Assembly (NCBI GenBank): GCA_013214575.1
Contig: JABSSD010000078.1
Span: 1-64,000 of the forward strand
DNA from: Paracoccaceae bacterium
GTDB lineage: Bacteria > Pseudomonadota > Alphaproteobacteria > Rhodobacterales > Rhodobacteraceae
DNA: 64,000 bases
Direction: 5' to 3'
In this document: positions 24,887 to 34,616 of the stretch, piece by piece
Layout of the letters: every line of letters begins with the position of its first letter
How positions within the stretch are numbered: position 1 is the first letter of the stretch
Notes under the pieces: generated by a model
The model's input: the letters and a program-made list of their open reading frames with translations, nothing else
Told to the model about the DNA's origin: nothing
Databases searched by the model: none
Made by a program: the position numbers and the translations under genes

Positions 24887-27079
24887 TTAGCTTGCGGCGC
24901 GCTGACCCGGACGAAAGCCGATCTGGCCCGAGGCGGTGAACTGGCCATTGTGGGTTTTCTCGATCTTGCCTTCGCGCAGCAACAGACCAAAGGAGCGCAA
25001 TCCGTCTTCGCGGTTGAACTCGGCACTGTCCAGCAGTTTGACTTTGTTCATCAACTGCGGCCGTGAGAAGTGATCGCGCCCTTCGATAAAGCTCATATAT
25101 GACGCGGCGGCCTCGAGCAGTTCGTTCAGTTCCACCGCACCGCTTTCCACCGCATATTCGGCAAAGCCGCCGTCGCGGCCCTTGGCGGCGAATTCAGCCT
25201 CATCGGCCTGCGACGAGGCAATCCGGCGGGGCCGCACGGGACCCCTTTTTTGCTTTGGCGCCTCATCAATGCGCTGTTCGGCCACCAGCTTCAGGGGGGC
25301 CGGTCGCTGCACCGTTTCCGGACGCCGCGATACAGTCTTGGCGGCAGAGGGGCGGCGTGGCCGCACCACGCTGGCCAGATCCTCACGGTATTCGTCATCG
25401 CGAAGCTCCGATCCAACAGTGCCTCCGGCCGTCCGTTCCGCCTGAGCCGCAGCCATGGCGGCGCGCAGGTGACCATAGGTCTCGCGAGAGGAGGCAGCGG
25501 CAGGATCTTCCAGCTTTTCATCGGCAGCGGCCATCAGGCGCGACACATCGCTGTCCGGGGTCTCTGCCGCAGTCCGTGTCACCGTCGCAGCTGCGGCCTC
25601 GGCCTCGGCCTCAGGTTCGGTCTCGGTCTCAGGTTCGATCTCGGCCTCAGCGGCCTCTGCTGCTTGCGGCTCTTCGGTCTTATCCGTCGCCAGCAACTCC
25701 GCCTCGACCGCCGCAAGTTCGCGCAGCAGGTCGGCTTCGTCTGCGTCTGATAGCGAGGAATCAAGCCCCGCCTGAGGCTCGTCCTCTGCAACCTCTTCCA
25801 GAACACCGGAGGCAACGGCACGTTCGAGGTCAGCCCGTTTCACCCGAACGATTCGGGCGCGTCTGGCTGGCTTGGGGGCCGCGACTTCGGGTTCTGAGGT
25901 TGAAATCTCCGCTTGCTTGGCCACCTGGGCCAGAATGTTGGCCTCCTCGTCCAGACTGTCAGCCTCACCGGTGCCGGATGGGTCTTCCAAGCCGTCAAAG
26001 AGACTGCTGTCATCCGCGCCCGGCTCGACCGGTTCGGAGATGGCCTCAACCTCAACCTCAACCTCGGCCTCAGCTTCAACCGCTGCCTCATCCTCAGCTT
26101 CGACCTCGATCTCGATCTCTTCTGTCACCTCTGGTTCTGCGAGGGTCTCAGCCTCAGCTTCAATCTCAGTTTCGGGCTCAGCTTCGAGTTCAGCCGCTGC
26201 TTCACTCTCCGCCTCTGCCTCAGGCTGGTCGGCAACCGCCGCTGTCAGACGCTGATCAATGCGCGCCAGCGCCTCGGCAATTTCGACCTGTTCCTGATTG
26301 TCCTCATCCTCGGCAAGCTGGGCCTCATCATCGGCGCGCATGGCGGCGGCAATATCCACCGCGGATTCGGTGATGAAATTCTCGGCGTGCTCGTCTTCCG
26401 AGAACTCTTCTTCACGGGGCGCCTGAGCCACCACGGCACGGATGCGCTGAAGCTTTGCAGCAATGCTGTCTGCCGCAGGGATGGTGTCGTCGCCGATCTC
26501 GGCCCGGGGGGCGTCCACTTCGGTGGCGACAAGATCCTCAACAGGCGGCAATTCAGCCGTTTCGGGCGCGGCAACCGCGGCGGCAATGGCCGCCAGATCC
26601 ACCGGTGCCTCGATGACGGCGGCGGTCGCTGCCGTTGCGGTGACCGGAGCTGTTTCAATCTGGGTCTGCGGCGCTACGTCCACGACCTCGGATTTGGCCA
26701 CTTCGGATATTGGTTCAACAACGGGCGGTTCAACAATGGGCTGCTCCGTGGTTTCGACAACTGTTGCAGGTGGCGCAACCGGAGCGGGGATCACAGCTGC
26801 GTCCGGGGTTGGGCCGGGGAGTGGGCCGGTGGCGCGCAGATGCACGGCGCCGTCACTGGTGCGGGCTTCGACCTGACGGGCAATATCGCGCTGGGCAATG
26901 CGCGTCAGCATCTCGGCATCCGGCTGCGGCGGCTCGGCGCCAAAGTATCGGTCGTCCGATGCCAGATCGCGGAAATACTCGGCAATCGCCTTCATGGTAT
27001 CGAAGGAATCTTCGAAGCCCTCCAGGGTGCAGGAGAACGTTCCATAAGAAACGGTTAAAACTTTGTTATTTTGTACCAT
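24887..27079 (-). CDS. Large acidic low-complexity protein with conserved ends
   Basis: The 730-residue protein has three parts. The N-terminal ~75 residues (M-V-Q-N-N-K-V-L-T-V-S-Y-G-T-F-S-C-T-L-E-G-F-E-D-S-F) look like a folded domain. A long middle is dominated by Glu, Ala, Pro and Val with E-A-E and E-V-E runs. The final ~100 residues (G-F-A-E-Y-A-V-E-S-G-A-V-E-L-N-E-L-L-E-A-A-A) look folded again, with a basic R-K/R-P-R block (near 610-660) before them. I recall homologs in Rhodobacteraceae annotated inconsistently and do not assign a function. The start at 27079 (GAGGAC 10 bp upstream) is preferred to the longer open frame. No signal peptide is seen, so it is probably cytoplasmic. Confidence 0.75.
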   Translation of the reverse strand: MVQNNKVLTVSYGTFSCTLEGFEDSFDTMKAIAEYFRDLASDDRYFGAEPPQPDAEMLTRIAQRDIARQVEARTSDGAVHLRATGPLPGPTPDAAVIPAPVAPPATVVETTEQPIVEPPVVEPISEVAKSEVVDVAPQTQIETAPVTATAATAAVIEAPVDLAAIAAAVAAPETAELPPVEDLVATEVDAPRAEIGDDTIPAADSIAAKLQRIRAVVAQAPREEEFSEDEHAENFITESAVDIAAAMRADDEAQLAEDEDNQEQVEIAEALARIDQRLTAAVADQPEAEAESEAAAELEAEPETEIEAEAETLAEPEVTEEIEIEVEAEDEAAVEAEAEVEVEVEAISEPVEPGADDSSLFDGLEDPSGTGEADSLDEEANILAQVAKQAEISTSEPEVAAPKPARRARIVRVKRADLERAVASGVLEEVAEDEPQAGLDSSLSDADEADLLRELAAVEAELLATDKTEEPQAAEAAEAEIEPETETEPEAEAEAAAATVTRTAAETPDSDVSRLMAAADEKLEDPAAASSRETYGHLRAAMAAAQAERTAGGTVGSELRDDEYREDLASVVRPRRPSAAKTVSRRPETVQRPAPLKLVAEQRIDEAPKQKRGPVRPRRIASSQADEAEFAAKGRDGGFAEYAVESGAVELNELLEAAASYMSFIEGRDHFSRPQLMNKVKLLDSAEFNREDGLRSFGLLLREGKIEKTHNGQFTASGQIGFRPGQRAAS

Positions 27080-27225
27080 AGGAATCTTGTCCTCGCCAAA
27101 GCTATTGCCGTTTACATAATGGGCGCAGAGCGTCAAATTCTGTCCGAATCCGTGCAATTGATCGTATCTTTTTGTGACCAGATTATGGCCTGTTTCGAAA
27201 ACTGCAGAAATACCGGGGTAGAGCG

Positions 27226-27888
27226 ATGATTGTTGAACGAAACGAGCCGGTAACGCTGGTGGGCGGTGGCACAGTTGCGCCGGGGGATTTGGCCTATGCT
27301 ATGTCTCTGGCACCCTTTCTGGTTGCCGCTGACAGTGGTGCCGACCGGGCCTTTGCGGGTGGCTATCAGCCGCAGCTGGTGATCGGCGATCTGGATTCCC
27401 TATCGAATGTAGTGCGCAACCAGTTGGCGCCAAATATGATTTTTGAAATTGCCGAGCAGGACAGTACCGATTTCCACAAGGCCCTGCGCCATATCAAGGC
27501 GCCTGTGGTGGTGGCGGTTGGGTTTTTGGGGGCGCGGGTGGACCATCAACTGGCCGCCTTCAACACCCTGGTGCAGGCCCTGCCCAGCCCCTGTATTGTG
27601 TTGGGCGAGCACGAAGTGATTTTTCATGTGCCGCGCCAGATCCGCCTGCCGACCGTCGCCGGTGACATCGTGTCCCTGTTTCCCATGGGCGCTGTCAGCA
27701 GTGGTTCGACCGGGCTGAAATGGCCGCTGGAGGGGGTGCAGATGTCGCCGATGGGGCTGATCGGGACCTCAAATGAGGCCCTGGGCCCGGTCTGCCTGAG
27801 CCCGGATGGGCCCGGCCTGCTAGCCCTTATACCGCGGCACCATCTGCCGCAGCTGATGCCGCTGATTTCGCGGGCCCGGTCCTGGTAG
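27226..27888 (+). CDS. thiN: Thiamine diphosphokinase
   Basis: The 220-residue enzyme has the thiamine pyrophosphokinase motifs A-A-D-S-G-A-D, V-I-G-D-L-D-S and D-S-T-D-F-H-K-A-L, which bind ATP and Mg, plus a C-terminal beta domain with L-K-W-P-L-E-G. It transfers pyrophosphate from ATP to thiamine to make the cofactor. It is divergent from the large acidic gene. Its last 62 bp overlap the 3' end of the convergent EamA transporter gene. Confidence 0.9.
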   Translation: MIVERNEPVTLVGGGTVAPGDLAYAMSLAPFLVAADSGADRAFAGGYQPQLVIGDLDSLSNVVRNQLAPNMIFEIAEQDSTDFHKALRHIKAPVVVAVGFLGARVDHQLAAFNTLVQALPSPCIVLGEHEVIFHVPRQIRLPTVAGDIVSLFPMGAVSSGSTGLKWPLEGVQMSPMGLIGTSNEALGPVCLSPDGPGLLALIPRHHLPQLMPLISRARSW

Positions 27889-28786
27889 CCCGCAGCTGCC
27901 GGGCGGCACTCTGTTCGCGCAGGATAACATAGAGCCCGGCGGCAATGGTCACCGCAATCCCGACTGAGGCCAGGGTGTTGGGCAATTGGTCAAAGATCAG
28001 CCAGCCCAGCAGGGTTGCCACCGGGATCTCAAGATATTGCATGGAGGCCAGCGTTGAGGCTGGCGCATAGCGCAGGCTCCAGGTCATCAGCAGATGGGTG
28101 ACGGTGCCCAAAACACCGATGGCCGCCAGCAAAGCCCAATCCTGGCCCTGCGGGACCAGCAGCTTCAGCGGGGCGATGTCCAGCTGGGTGCCGAGCAACA
28201 GCAGCGGCGCCAGCAACAGGCAGGCCATCAGGCCCGACACCGCCTGCAGGCCAATCGGGTCGGTCTTTTTGGCGATCTGGCGGGTCACCAACATGAAGAA
28301 GGCAAAGATCACCGCCATCAGCAGCGGCCACAGGGCGGGCCAGCCGACCTGGATGAAACTGGGCTGGATCACCAATAGAGTGCCGCCAAAGCCAACGATG
28401 CAGGCCCCCAGGCGGCGCAGTCCAATCTCTTCGCCAAGCACGTATTTGCCCAGCAACAGCATAAGGAATGGCATCACAAAAGCGATCGCAATCGCATCCG
28501 CCAGCGGCAGATATTTCAGCGCGGTGAACATGGCGCCAATGCCACCGATATGCAGCAGCGTGCGCAGAAAGGTCAGCTGCAACACCCGGCCCCGCATGCG
28601 CCATTGGCGGCGAGTGGCCCAAATCAATGGGGCCAGTAGCAGGAACTGTATCGCAAAGCGGACAAACAGCAATTCGCCCAGCGGGATGGTGCCGCCGAGC
28701 AGCTTGGCCACCGCGTCGCCCATGGGGGCAACGATACAAAACCCCAGCATCAACAGGATACCAAGAGTGGGATGATCTCGTGTCAT
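27827..28786 (-). CDS. EamA/DMT-family transporter
   Basis: The 319-residue protein is almost wholly membrane-embedded with about ten predicted spans in two EamA repeats, ending with an Ala/Arg-rich tail (L-R-A-T-R-T-G-P-A-K-S-A-A-S-A-A-A). It belongs to the drug/metabolite transporter superfamily; the substrate cannot be told. Its C-terminal tail is encoded opposite the end of thiN, a 62-bp overlap, which suggests one of the two genes gained an extended end. Confidence 0.85.
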   Translation of the reverse strand: MTRDHPTLGILLMLGFCIVAPMGDAVAKLLGGTIPLGELLFVRFAIQFLLLAPLIWATRRQWRMRGRVLQLTFLRTLLHIGGIGAMFTALKYLPLADAIAIAFVMPFLMLLLGKYVLGEEIGLRRLGACIVGFGGTLLVIQPSFIQVGWPALWPLLMAVIFAFFMLVTRQIAKKTDPIGLQAVSGLMACLLLAPLLLLGTQLDIAPLKLLVPQGQDWALLAAIGVLGTVTHLLMTWSLRYAPASTLASMQYLEIPVATLLGWLIFDQLPNTLASVGIAVTIAAGLYVILREQSAARQLRATRTGPAKSAASAAADGAAV

Positions 28787-28847
28787 TCTTAAACGCTAGC
28801 CTAGATTTGCAGAATTGCAAGCCGTGGTTGTGATCCGCGGCGTCGAT

Positions 28848-30221
28848 TCAACAATTTGGCACATTGACCGCCAATCCCCCCAGCGATGTTTCCTTGTATT
28901 TCTCATGCATGTCCTCGCCGGTCTGGCGCATGGTTTCGATCACCGCGTCCAGTGGAACAAGATGCTGACCGTCGCCGCGCAGGGCCAGCGATGCGGCGGA
29001 CACCGCTTTGATCGTGCCCAGCCCGTTGCGTTCGATGCAGGGCACCTGTACCAAGCCCTTGATCGGGTCGCAGGTCATGCCCAGATGGTGCTCCAGGGCA
29101 ATTTCAGCGGCGTTTTCGACCTGTTCCGGGCTGCCGCCCATGACCGCGCAGAGACCGGCCGCGGCCATGGCCGCCGCAGAGCCGACCTCGGCCTGACAGC
29201 CGGCCTCGGCGCCGGATATCGAGGCGTTGTATTTCACCAGCCCGCCGATCGCCGCTGCCGTCAGCAGGAAATCCTCGACATGGCTGGGCGCGGCTCCGGG
29301 CACGTGATCGAGATAATAGCGCAGGGTGGCCGGCAGCACCCCGGCGGCGCCATTGGTGGGGGCGGTGACCACCTGCCCACCGGCGGCGTTTTCCTCGTTC
29401 ACCGCCATCGCATAGACGATCATCCAGTCGTTGATGGTATGCGGCGCCACCAGGTTCATGCCGCGTTCGGCTTGCAGCGCGTCATGAATGCCCTTGGCGC
29501 GGCGGCGCACGTTGAGGCCGCCGGGCAGGATGCCATCGCGCACCAGCCCGCGTTCGATGCAATCATTCATCACCTGCCAGATCCGCGCGGTGCCCTTGGC
29601 CAGGCTTTGCGCGCAACCCCGCGACACCTCGTTGGCGCGTTTCATGCCGGCAATGGTCTTGCCGCTGGACTTGGCCATCTGCAGCATCTCGACGGCAGAT
29701 TTGAAGGGGAAGGGAACCGGTGCCCCTTCGTCGGTGTCCTTGCCGCTGGCCAGCTCTTCCTCGGTCAGCACAAAGCCACCGCCGACGGAATAATAGACCT
29801 GCTGCAGCGACACGTCGCCCTGCGCATCGGTGGCCATCAGGATCATGCCATTGGCATGGCCGGGCAGGGTATGATCATAGTCAAAGACCATATCGGTGTC
29901 CGGATCAAACTGCAGATCCCCCAGCCCCTCGGGCTGCACCAGTTTCTGGGCCCGGATCGCCGTCAGCACCGCCTCGGCCTTGGCATCGTCATAGGTCTCG
30001 GGCAGAAATCCCGCCAGCCCCAGAATGGTGGCGCGGTCGGTGGCATGGCCGACGCCGGTGAAGGCCAGCGAGCCATGTAGCGAGGCTTTGACCCCGTGGA
30101 ATTCAAACGGCGAGTCGCGCATCAGGTCGAGAAAACGCGCGGCCGCCACCATTGGCCCCATGGTATGTGACGACGATGGGCCGATGCCGACTTTGAACAT
30201 GTCAAAAACAGAGAGGAACAT
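28848..30221 (-). CDS. sdaA: L-serine ammonia-lyase (iron-sulfur type)
   Basis: The 457-residue single-chain enzyme joins the beta domain ([10 protein letters not shown]) and the alpha domain ([25 protein letters not shown]), where conserved cysteines hold the 4Fe-4S cluster. It converts L-serine to pyruvate and ammonia. The start at 30221 overlaps the GST stop codon as TAATG, so the pair forms an operon with translational coupling. Confidence 0.93.
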   Translation of the reverse strand: MFLSVFDMFKVGIGPSSSHTMGPMVAAARFLDLMRDSPFEFHGVKASLHGSLAFTGVGHATDRATILGLAGFLPETYDDAKAEAVLTAIRAQKLVQPEGLGDLQFDPDTDMVFDYDHTLPGHANGMILMATDAQGDVSLQQVYYSVGGGFVLTEEELASGKDTDEGAPVPFPFKSAVEMLQMAKSSGKTIAGMKRANEVSRGCAQSLAKGTARIWQVMNDCIERGLVRDGILPGGLNVRRRAKGIHDALQAERGMNLVAPHTINDWMIVYAMAVNEENAAGGQVVTAPTNGAAGVLPATLRYYLDHVPGAAPSHVEDFLLTAAAIGGLVKYNASISGAEAGCQAEVGSAAAMAAAGLCAVMGGSPEQVENAAEIALEHHLGMTCDPIKGLVQVPCIERNGLGTIKAVSAASLALRGDGQHLVPLDAVIETMRQTGEDMHEKYKETSLGGLAVNVPNC

Positions 30222-30928
30222 TATGTGGGGGACCCTTCGGGAGGTTTGGCTAGAAACGGGCTGGTGAACGGGGTCGCCCCAAGGCCTTCGGCACAACGGG
30301 CGGCTGAAACGGAGGCGCGCAGCTCAAGCTTGGCGCAGATGGCCTGCAGGTTCGGATACTGCGCCAGCACCATCCAGCTGCGGTCGCTGCCGAGTGGATA
30401 AAGCGCCATCCAGCGCAGCTGACAGGCCAGGTAAAGATCCAGAACCGACGGCTCATCACCGCCAAGCCAGCTGGGTCTCTGCGCGGCGGCGGCCTCGATA
30501 TTGCTCAGATGGCGGTGCAGGCGCTGGCGCTGGATGCGGCGCAACTGATGCTGTTGTGTCGGATCGGTGCCAATATAGTGCTCTGGGTAAAACAGCATGC
30601 GCAGGTCCGCATGCAGGGTGTTCGAGGTGAAGAACAGCCACTTCAGAAACCCCGCCCGCTGGTCACTGTCCACAGGTGGCGCCAATGCGCCATGGCGGTC
30701 GGAGAGCCACAGCAGAATGGCCGCCGTTTCAAACATCGGCCCGTCCGGGGTTTCCAGCACCGGGATCAACCCATTGGGATTGAGCGCCCGGTAGGCGGCG
30801 CTGCGCTGCGCCCGCGCCCGTCTGTCGACAAGCACCGTCTCATAGTCTTGGCCCAATTCTTCCAATGCCAGCCGGATCACCAGCGAAGCATTGTCAGGGG
30901 CGTAGTGCAGGCGATAGCGCTTTGTCAT
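30221..30928 (-). CDS. Glutathione S-transferase family protein
   Basis: The 235-residue protein has an N-terminal thioredoxin-fold domain (R-Y-R-L-H-Y-A-P-D-N-A-S-L-V-I-R-L-A-L-E-E-L-G, then N-P-N-G-L-I-P-V-L with the cis-Pro, and F-E-T-A-A-I-L-L-W-L) and an all-helical C-terminal domain with V-L-D-L-Y-L-A. The N-terminal Ser-containing loop suggests a beta/zeta-type enzyme. The ATG at 30928 starts the domain; an extension upstream is not needed. It is the first gene of the operon with sdaA. Confidence 0.85.
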   Translation of the reverse strand: MTKRYRLHYAPDNASLVIRLALEELGQDYETVLVDRRARAQRSAAYRALNPNGLIPVLETPDGPMFETAAILLWLSDRHGALAPPVDSDQRAGFLKWLFFTSNTLHADLRMLFYPEHYIGTDPTQQHQLRRIQRQRLHRHLSNIEAAAAQRPSWLGGDEPSVLDLYLACQLRWMALYPLGSDRSWMVLAQYPNLQAICAKLELRASVSAARCAEGLGATPFTSPFLAKPPEGSPT

Positions 30929-31239
30929 GGCGTTAGTCCTAAACCAGGGGCCGGGGACACCGATGTCCAATTGCGTCGTTTCCCATCGGAAACACGAAAT
31001 TTGCACCACCTGTCGGATGGCGCGGCAGCCGTCACCGGCACAATTGGCGGCGCCGCCTGTCTGACCGCGGCATTGAGTATTTGCAAAAAGATGAAGGTCT
31101 GGGAGGGGGGTATCTTTTTATAAATGCTCAATCGCAACTTAGCCAAAATAGCGCCGATCGCCGTGGGGATGAAATGTTCCTCGCAACCTTGGCCCGCTTT
31201 GCCTATAACCCGATAAAACGTCCCTACGGAGTCACCGCC
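30929..31239. other. 311-bp divergent spacer between GST-sdaA operon and rpiA
   Basis: No gene is seen. It should hold the promoters for both directions. One copy of intergenic repeat family B lies at 31075-31096. The rpiA frame is open into this spacer from 31081 but without a good start. Confidence 0.5.
31075..31096 (+). repeat. Intergenic repeat family B, copy 2
   Basis: GAGTATTTGCAAAAAGATGA followed by AG resembles copies at 17773, 46163 and 48504. Unlike the others it lies upstream of genes rather than downstream. Confidence 0.45.
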
Positions 31240-32028
31240 ATGACCGGAGAACTGTCCCCTATCGACAAGGCCAAATTTGTGGCCGCCAAACGGGCCGCCG
31301 ATTTTGTCGAGGATGGTATGCGCGTTGGGTTGGGCACCGGATCAACCGCCGCCTGGCTGGTGCGCTGTCTGGGGGAAATGGTGCGCGACGAAGGGCTGAA
31401 GTTCAAAGGCGTGCCCACCTCCACCCGCACCGCTGAGTTGGCGCGGGAGGTTGGCATTGAGGTGATCTCGCTGGATGAGGCCAAGTGGCTGGACCTGACC
31501 ATTGACGGGGCCGATGAATTCGACGGTGATATGAACCTGATCAAGGGTGGCGGCGGCGCGCTGCTGCAGGAAAAGATTGTCGCCACGGCAAGCGATCAAA
31601 TGGTGGTGATCACCGATATCAGCAAAGAGGTCGGAACACTGGGGGCCTTTCCACTGCCCGTCGAGGTGATACCCTTTGGCTGGCAGACCACCCATGCGCT
31701 GATCGAGGAAACCCTTATTTCCATGGATGTCATGGGGCGGTCCGCCACCCTGCGGATGAATGGCGACCGGCCCTTTATCACCGACGAGGGCAACCATATT
31801 CTGGACCTGCATTTGCAACGCATCGGCAACCCTCGGCAACTGGCGCTGGTGATGAACCAAATTCCGGGGGTGGTTGAAAACGGCTTGTTCATTGATATCT
31901 GTGACACCGTGGTGATCGGCTATGGCGATGGCAAGGTCGAGGTGCGCGACATCAATGAAGGCACAGTGACACATGACCGGTTGGATTTTGTTGAAAGCGA
32001 CAACCTGTTCACCGACCTGACGGACTAA
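31240..32028 (+). CDS. rpiA: Ribose-5-phosphate isomerase A
   Basis: The 262-residue enzyme has the phosphate-binding G-L-G-T-G-S-T-A, the catalytic D-G-A-D-E-F and K-G-G-G-G-A-L-L-Q-E-K motifs of RpiA. It interconverts ribose 5-phosphate and ribulose 5-phosphate in the pentose phosphate pathway. The ATG at 31240 has GGAG 9 bp upstream; the frame extends to 31081 without a comparable start. gor follows after 12 bp, so the two are probably co-transcribed. Confidence 0.95.
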   Translation: MTGELSPIDKAKFVAAKRAADFVEDGMRVGLGTGSTAAWLVRCLGEMVRDEGLKFKGVPTSTRTAELAREVGIEVISLDEAKWLDLTIDGADEFDGDMNLIKGGGGALLQEKIVATASDQMVVITDISKEVGTLGAFPLPVEVIPFGWQTTHALIEETLISMDVMGRSATLRMNGDRPFITDEGNHILDLHLQRIGNPRQLALVMNQIPGVVENGLFIDICDTVVIGYGDGKVEVRDINEGTVTHDRLDFVESDNLFTDLTD

Positions 32029-32040
32029 GGAAAGACGACC

Positions 32041-33399
32041 ATGGGTTTTGATTATGATCTTTTTGTCATCGGCGGCGGCTCGGGCGGCGTGCGGGCGGCG
32101 CGGGTGGCGGCGGCTGAGACCGGTGCCAAGGTGGCGCTGGCCGAAGAGGACCGTTACGGCGGCACCTGTGTGATCCGCGGCTGTGTGCCCAAGAAGCTGA
32201 TGGTGTTTGCAAGCGAATACGCCACCATGGTCGAAGATGCGCAGGCCTATGGCTGGGACATCAAACCGGGCGCGTTCAACTGGGATCATTTTCGCGGCAA
32301 GATGCACGCCGAGCTGGACCGGCTGGAAGGCATCTATCGCAACATCCTGAAAAACAACGGCGTAGAGACATTCGACGCCCGGGCCAAGCTGGTGGATGCC
32401 CATAGTGTTGAGCTGTCGGACGGCACCCGTAAAACCGCCAAGCACATTCTGATCGCCACCGGTGGTCATCCGGTCAAACCCGACATTCCCGGTGCCGAAC
32501 TGGCGATCACGTCTAACGAGATCTTTCATCTGGAGGTGCTGCCCAAGACGATGCTGATCGTTGGAGGCGGCTATATTGCCAGTGAATTTGCCGGCATCAT
32601 GAACGGCCTGGGCGTCAAGACCACTCAGTTCTATCGGGGTGCGCAGATCCTGCGGGGCTTTGACGACGAGGCGCGCGGGCTGGTCTGTGAAGAGATGTGC
32701 CAGGCGGGCATCGACGTGCATCTGGGCACCAATGTGCTGGAGATGCGCCGTGAGGGCGATCAGGTCTGGGTCAAGGCGACCAACGGTGAGGAGCGGCTGT
32801 TTGATCAGGTGATGTTTGCCACCGGTCGGCTGCCCAATGCCGATGATCTGGGGCTCGAGGCGCTGGGCATCGCACGGGGTCGCAAAGGGGAGATCGTGGT
32901 GGATGACTACAGCCAGACTGCGGTGCCATCGGTCTATGCCATTGGCGATGTGACCGACCGGGTCAATCTCACTCCGGTGGCGATCCGCGAGGGCATGGCC
33001 TTTGTTGAAACCGTGTTCAAGGGCAACCCCACCAAGCCGGATTACGCGCTGATCCCAACGGCCATCTTTACCCAGCCGGAAATGGGCACCGTGGGGCTGA
33101 GCGAGGAAGAGGCGGCCGAGCAGGAGCCGATCGAAGTCTACTCAACCAGCTTCAAGCCGATGCAACAGGCCTTTGCGGGACGCGCCCAACGTGTTTTGAT
33201 GAAACTGGTGGTCAGCAAGGCCAGCCGCAAGGTTCTGGGCTGTCACATCGTCGCACCGGGCGCCGGTGAGATGATCCAGCTGGCGGGCATCGCGGTCAAG
33301 ATGGGCGCCACTAAGGAAGATTTCGACCGGACAGTGGCGGTTCATCCGACCATGTCCGAAGAACTGGTAACGATGAAAACACCTGTGCGCAGCGCTTGA
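32041..33399 (+). CDS. gor: Glutathione-disulfide reductase
   Basis: The 452-residue flavoprotein starts with an FAD loop (I-G-G-G-S-G-G) and the redox-active disulfide G-G-T-C-V-I-R-G-C-V-P-K-K (Cys43, Cys48). The NADPH loop is V-G-G-G-Y-I-A-S-E-F-A-G and the catalytic His-Glu is in A-V-H-P-T-M-S-E-E at the end. It reduces oxidised glutathione with NADPH. Pairing with rpiA is natural, since the pentose phosphate pathway supplies NADPH, though this is inference. Confidence 0.93.
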   Translation: MGFDYDLFVIGGGSGGVRAARVAAAETGAKVALAEEDRYGGTCVIRGCVPKKLMVFASEYATMVEDAQAYGWDIKPGAFNWDHFRGKMHAELDRLEGIYRNILKNNGVETFDARAKLVDAHSVELSDGTRKTAKHILIATGGHPVKPDIPGAELAITSNEIFHLEVLPKTMLIVGGGYIASEFAGIMNGLGVKTTQFYRGAQILRGFDDEARGLVCEEMCQAGIDVHLGTNVLEMRREGDQVWVKATNGEERLFDQVMFATGRLPNADDLGLEALGIARGRKGEIVVDDYSQTAVPSVYAIGDVTDRVNLTPVAIREGMAFVETVFKGNPTKPDYALIPTAIFTQPEMGTVGLSEEEAAEQEPIEVYSTSFKPMQQAFAGRAQRVLMKLVVSKASRKVLGCHIVAPGAGEMIQLAGIAVKMGATKEDFDRTVAVHPTMSEELVTMKTPVRSA

Positions 33400-33467
33400 A
33401 TTTCGGCGTTTAGATCACAGGTTAGCACAAATGCCGCAACTCGCGGCGAGATAGGGATAGGGATAAT

Positions 33468-34616
33468 ATGTCGGGCAACAGTGGTGGTCCCTGGGGGGGC
33501 GGAGGCTCTTCCGGTGGCGGAGGCAACAAGGGTAACGGCGACAACAACAACGGTGGCGGTAAACGTCCCGGTGATGACGGTCCGCAGATCCCTGAGATCG
33601 ACGAGCTGGTGAAAAAAGGCCAGGAACAACTGCGTGTGCTGATGGGCGGACGTGGCGGCGGCGGTCAGGGCGGCGGCAATCGCGGCACTGGCGCTTCGGG
33701 ACCCTTGTTCACCAAAGGCACCGTAGGACTGGCAGCCCTTGCTGCTGCGGTTCTGTGGGGCATGGCCAGCTTTTATACGGTCAAACCCGAAGAACAGTCG
33801 GTTGAACTGTTCCTGGGCAAATATTCAGCCACTGGCGAACCGGGCCTGAACTTTGCGCCATGGCCACTGGTCACCGCCGAGGTGATCCCGGTCAAGGTGG
33901 AACAGACCGAGACCATCGGGGCGGGCTCGCGCGGCAATGATGCCGGGCTAATGCTGACCGGTGATGAAAACATCATCGACATCGATTTTCAGGTGGTCTG
34001 GAACATCAACGATCCGGCCAAATTCCTGTTCAATCTGCGCGATCCGCAGCAGTCCATTCAGGCGGTGTCTGAATCGGCGATGCGTGAAATCATCGCCCAG
34101 TCGGAACTGGCACCGATCCTCAACCGGGACCGGGGTATCATCTCGGACAGTCTGCAAGAGCTGATCCAGTCGACGCTGGACAGCTATAACAGTGGCGTCA
34201 ACATCATCCGGGTCAACTTTGACGGTGCCGATCCGCCAGAGCCGGTCAAGGATGCGTTCCGCGCCGTGCAATCAGCAGGTCAGGAACGTGACCGGTTGGA
34301 AAAGATGGCTGATGCCTATGCCAACCAGATTCTGGCGGGGGCCCGTGGCTCATCTGCCCAGACCCTGGAAGAAGCCGAAGGCTATCGTGCCCAGGTGGTG
34401 AACGAAGCTGAAGGTGAAGCCAGCCGTTTCACCGCCGTTTTGGAAGAATACCTCAAGGCACCGGTGGTGACGCGCAAGCGCCTGTATCTGGAAACCATGG
34501 AAGTGGTTCTGAGCCGGGTCGACAAGATCATCCTGGATGACACCACTGGTGGCAATGGTTCGGGCATCGTGCCCTATCTGCCGCTGAACGAACTACGCCG
34601 GACGGAGGGCAACTAA
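33468..34616 (+). CDS. hflK: FtsH protease activity modulator HflK
   Basis: The 382-residue protein has a Gly/Asn-rich N-terminus (G-G-S-S-G-G-G-G-N-K-G-N), a single membrane helix near residues 87-103, and a long SPFH (band 7) domain followed by a coiled-coil. HflK and HflC form a periplasmic cage around FtsH and tune membrane-protein degradation. The stop overlaps hflC as TAATG. Confidence 0.95.
   Translation: MSGNSGGPWGGGGSSGGGGNKGNGDNNNGGGKRPGDDGPQIPEIDELVKKGQEQLRVLMGGRGGGGQGGGNRGTGASGPLFTKGTVGLAALAAAVLWGMASFYTVKPEEQSVELFLGKYSATGEPGLNFAPWPLVTAEVIPVKVEQTETIGAGSRGNDAGLMLTGDENIIDIDFQVVWNINDPAKFLFNLRDPQQSIQAVSESAMREIIAQSELAPILNRDRGIISDSLQELIQSTLDSYNSGVNIIRVNFDGADPPEPVKDAFRAVQSAGQERDRLEKMADAYANQILAGARGSSAQTLEEAEGYRAQVVNEAEGEASRFTAVLEEYLKAPVVTRKRLYLETMEVVLSRVDKIILDDTTGGNGSGIVPYLPLNELRRTEGN

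Noticed and set aside
25099-27058. Long plus-strand open frames opposite the acidic protein gene
   Set aside because: They mirror the repeated GAG/GCC codons on the other strand; the minus frame has a good start, conserved ends and a terminator.
28815-30080. 421-residue plus-strand frame opposite sdaA
   Set aside because: Complement of a well-supported sdaA gene.
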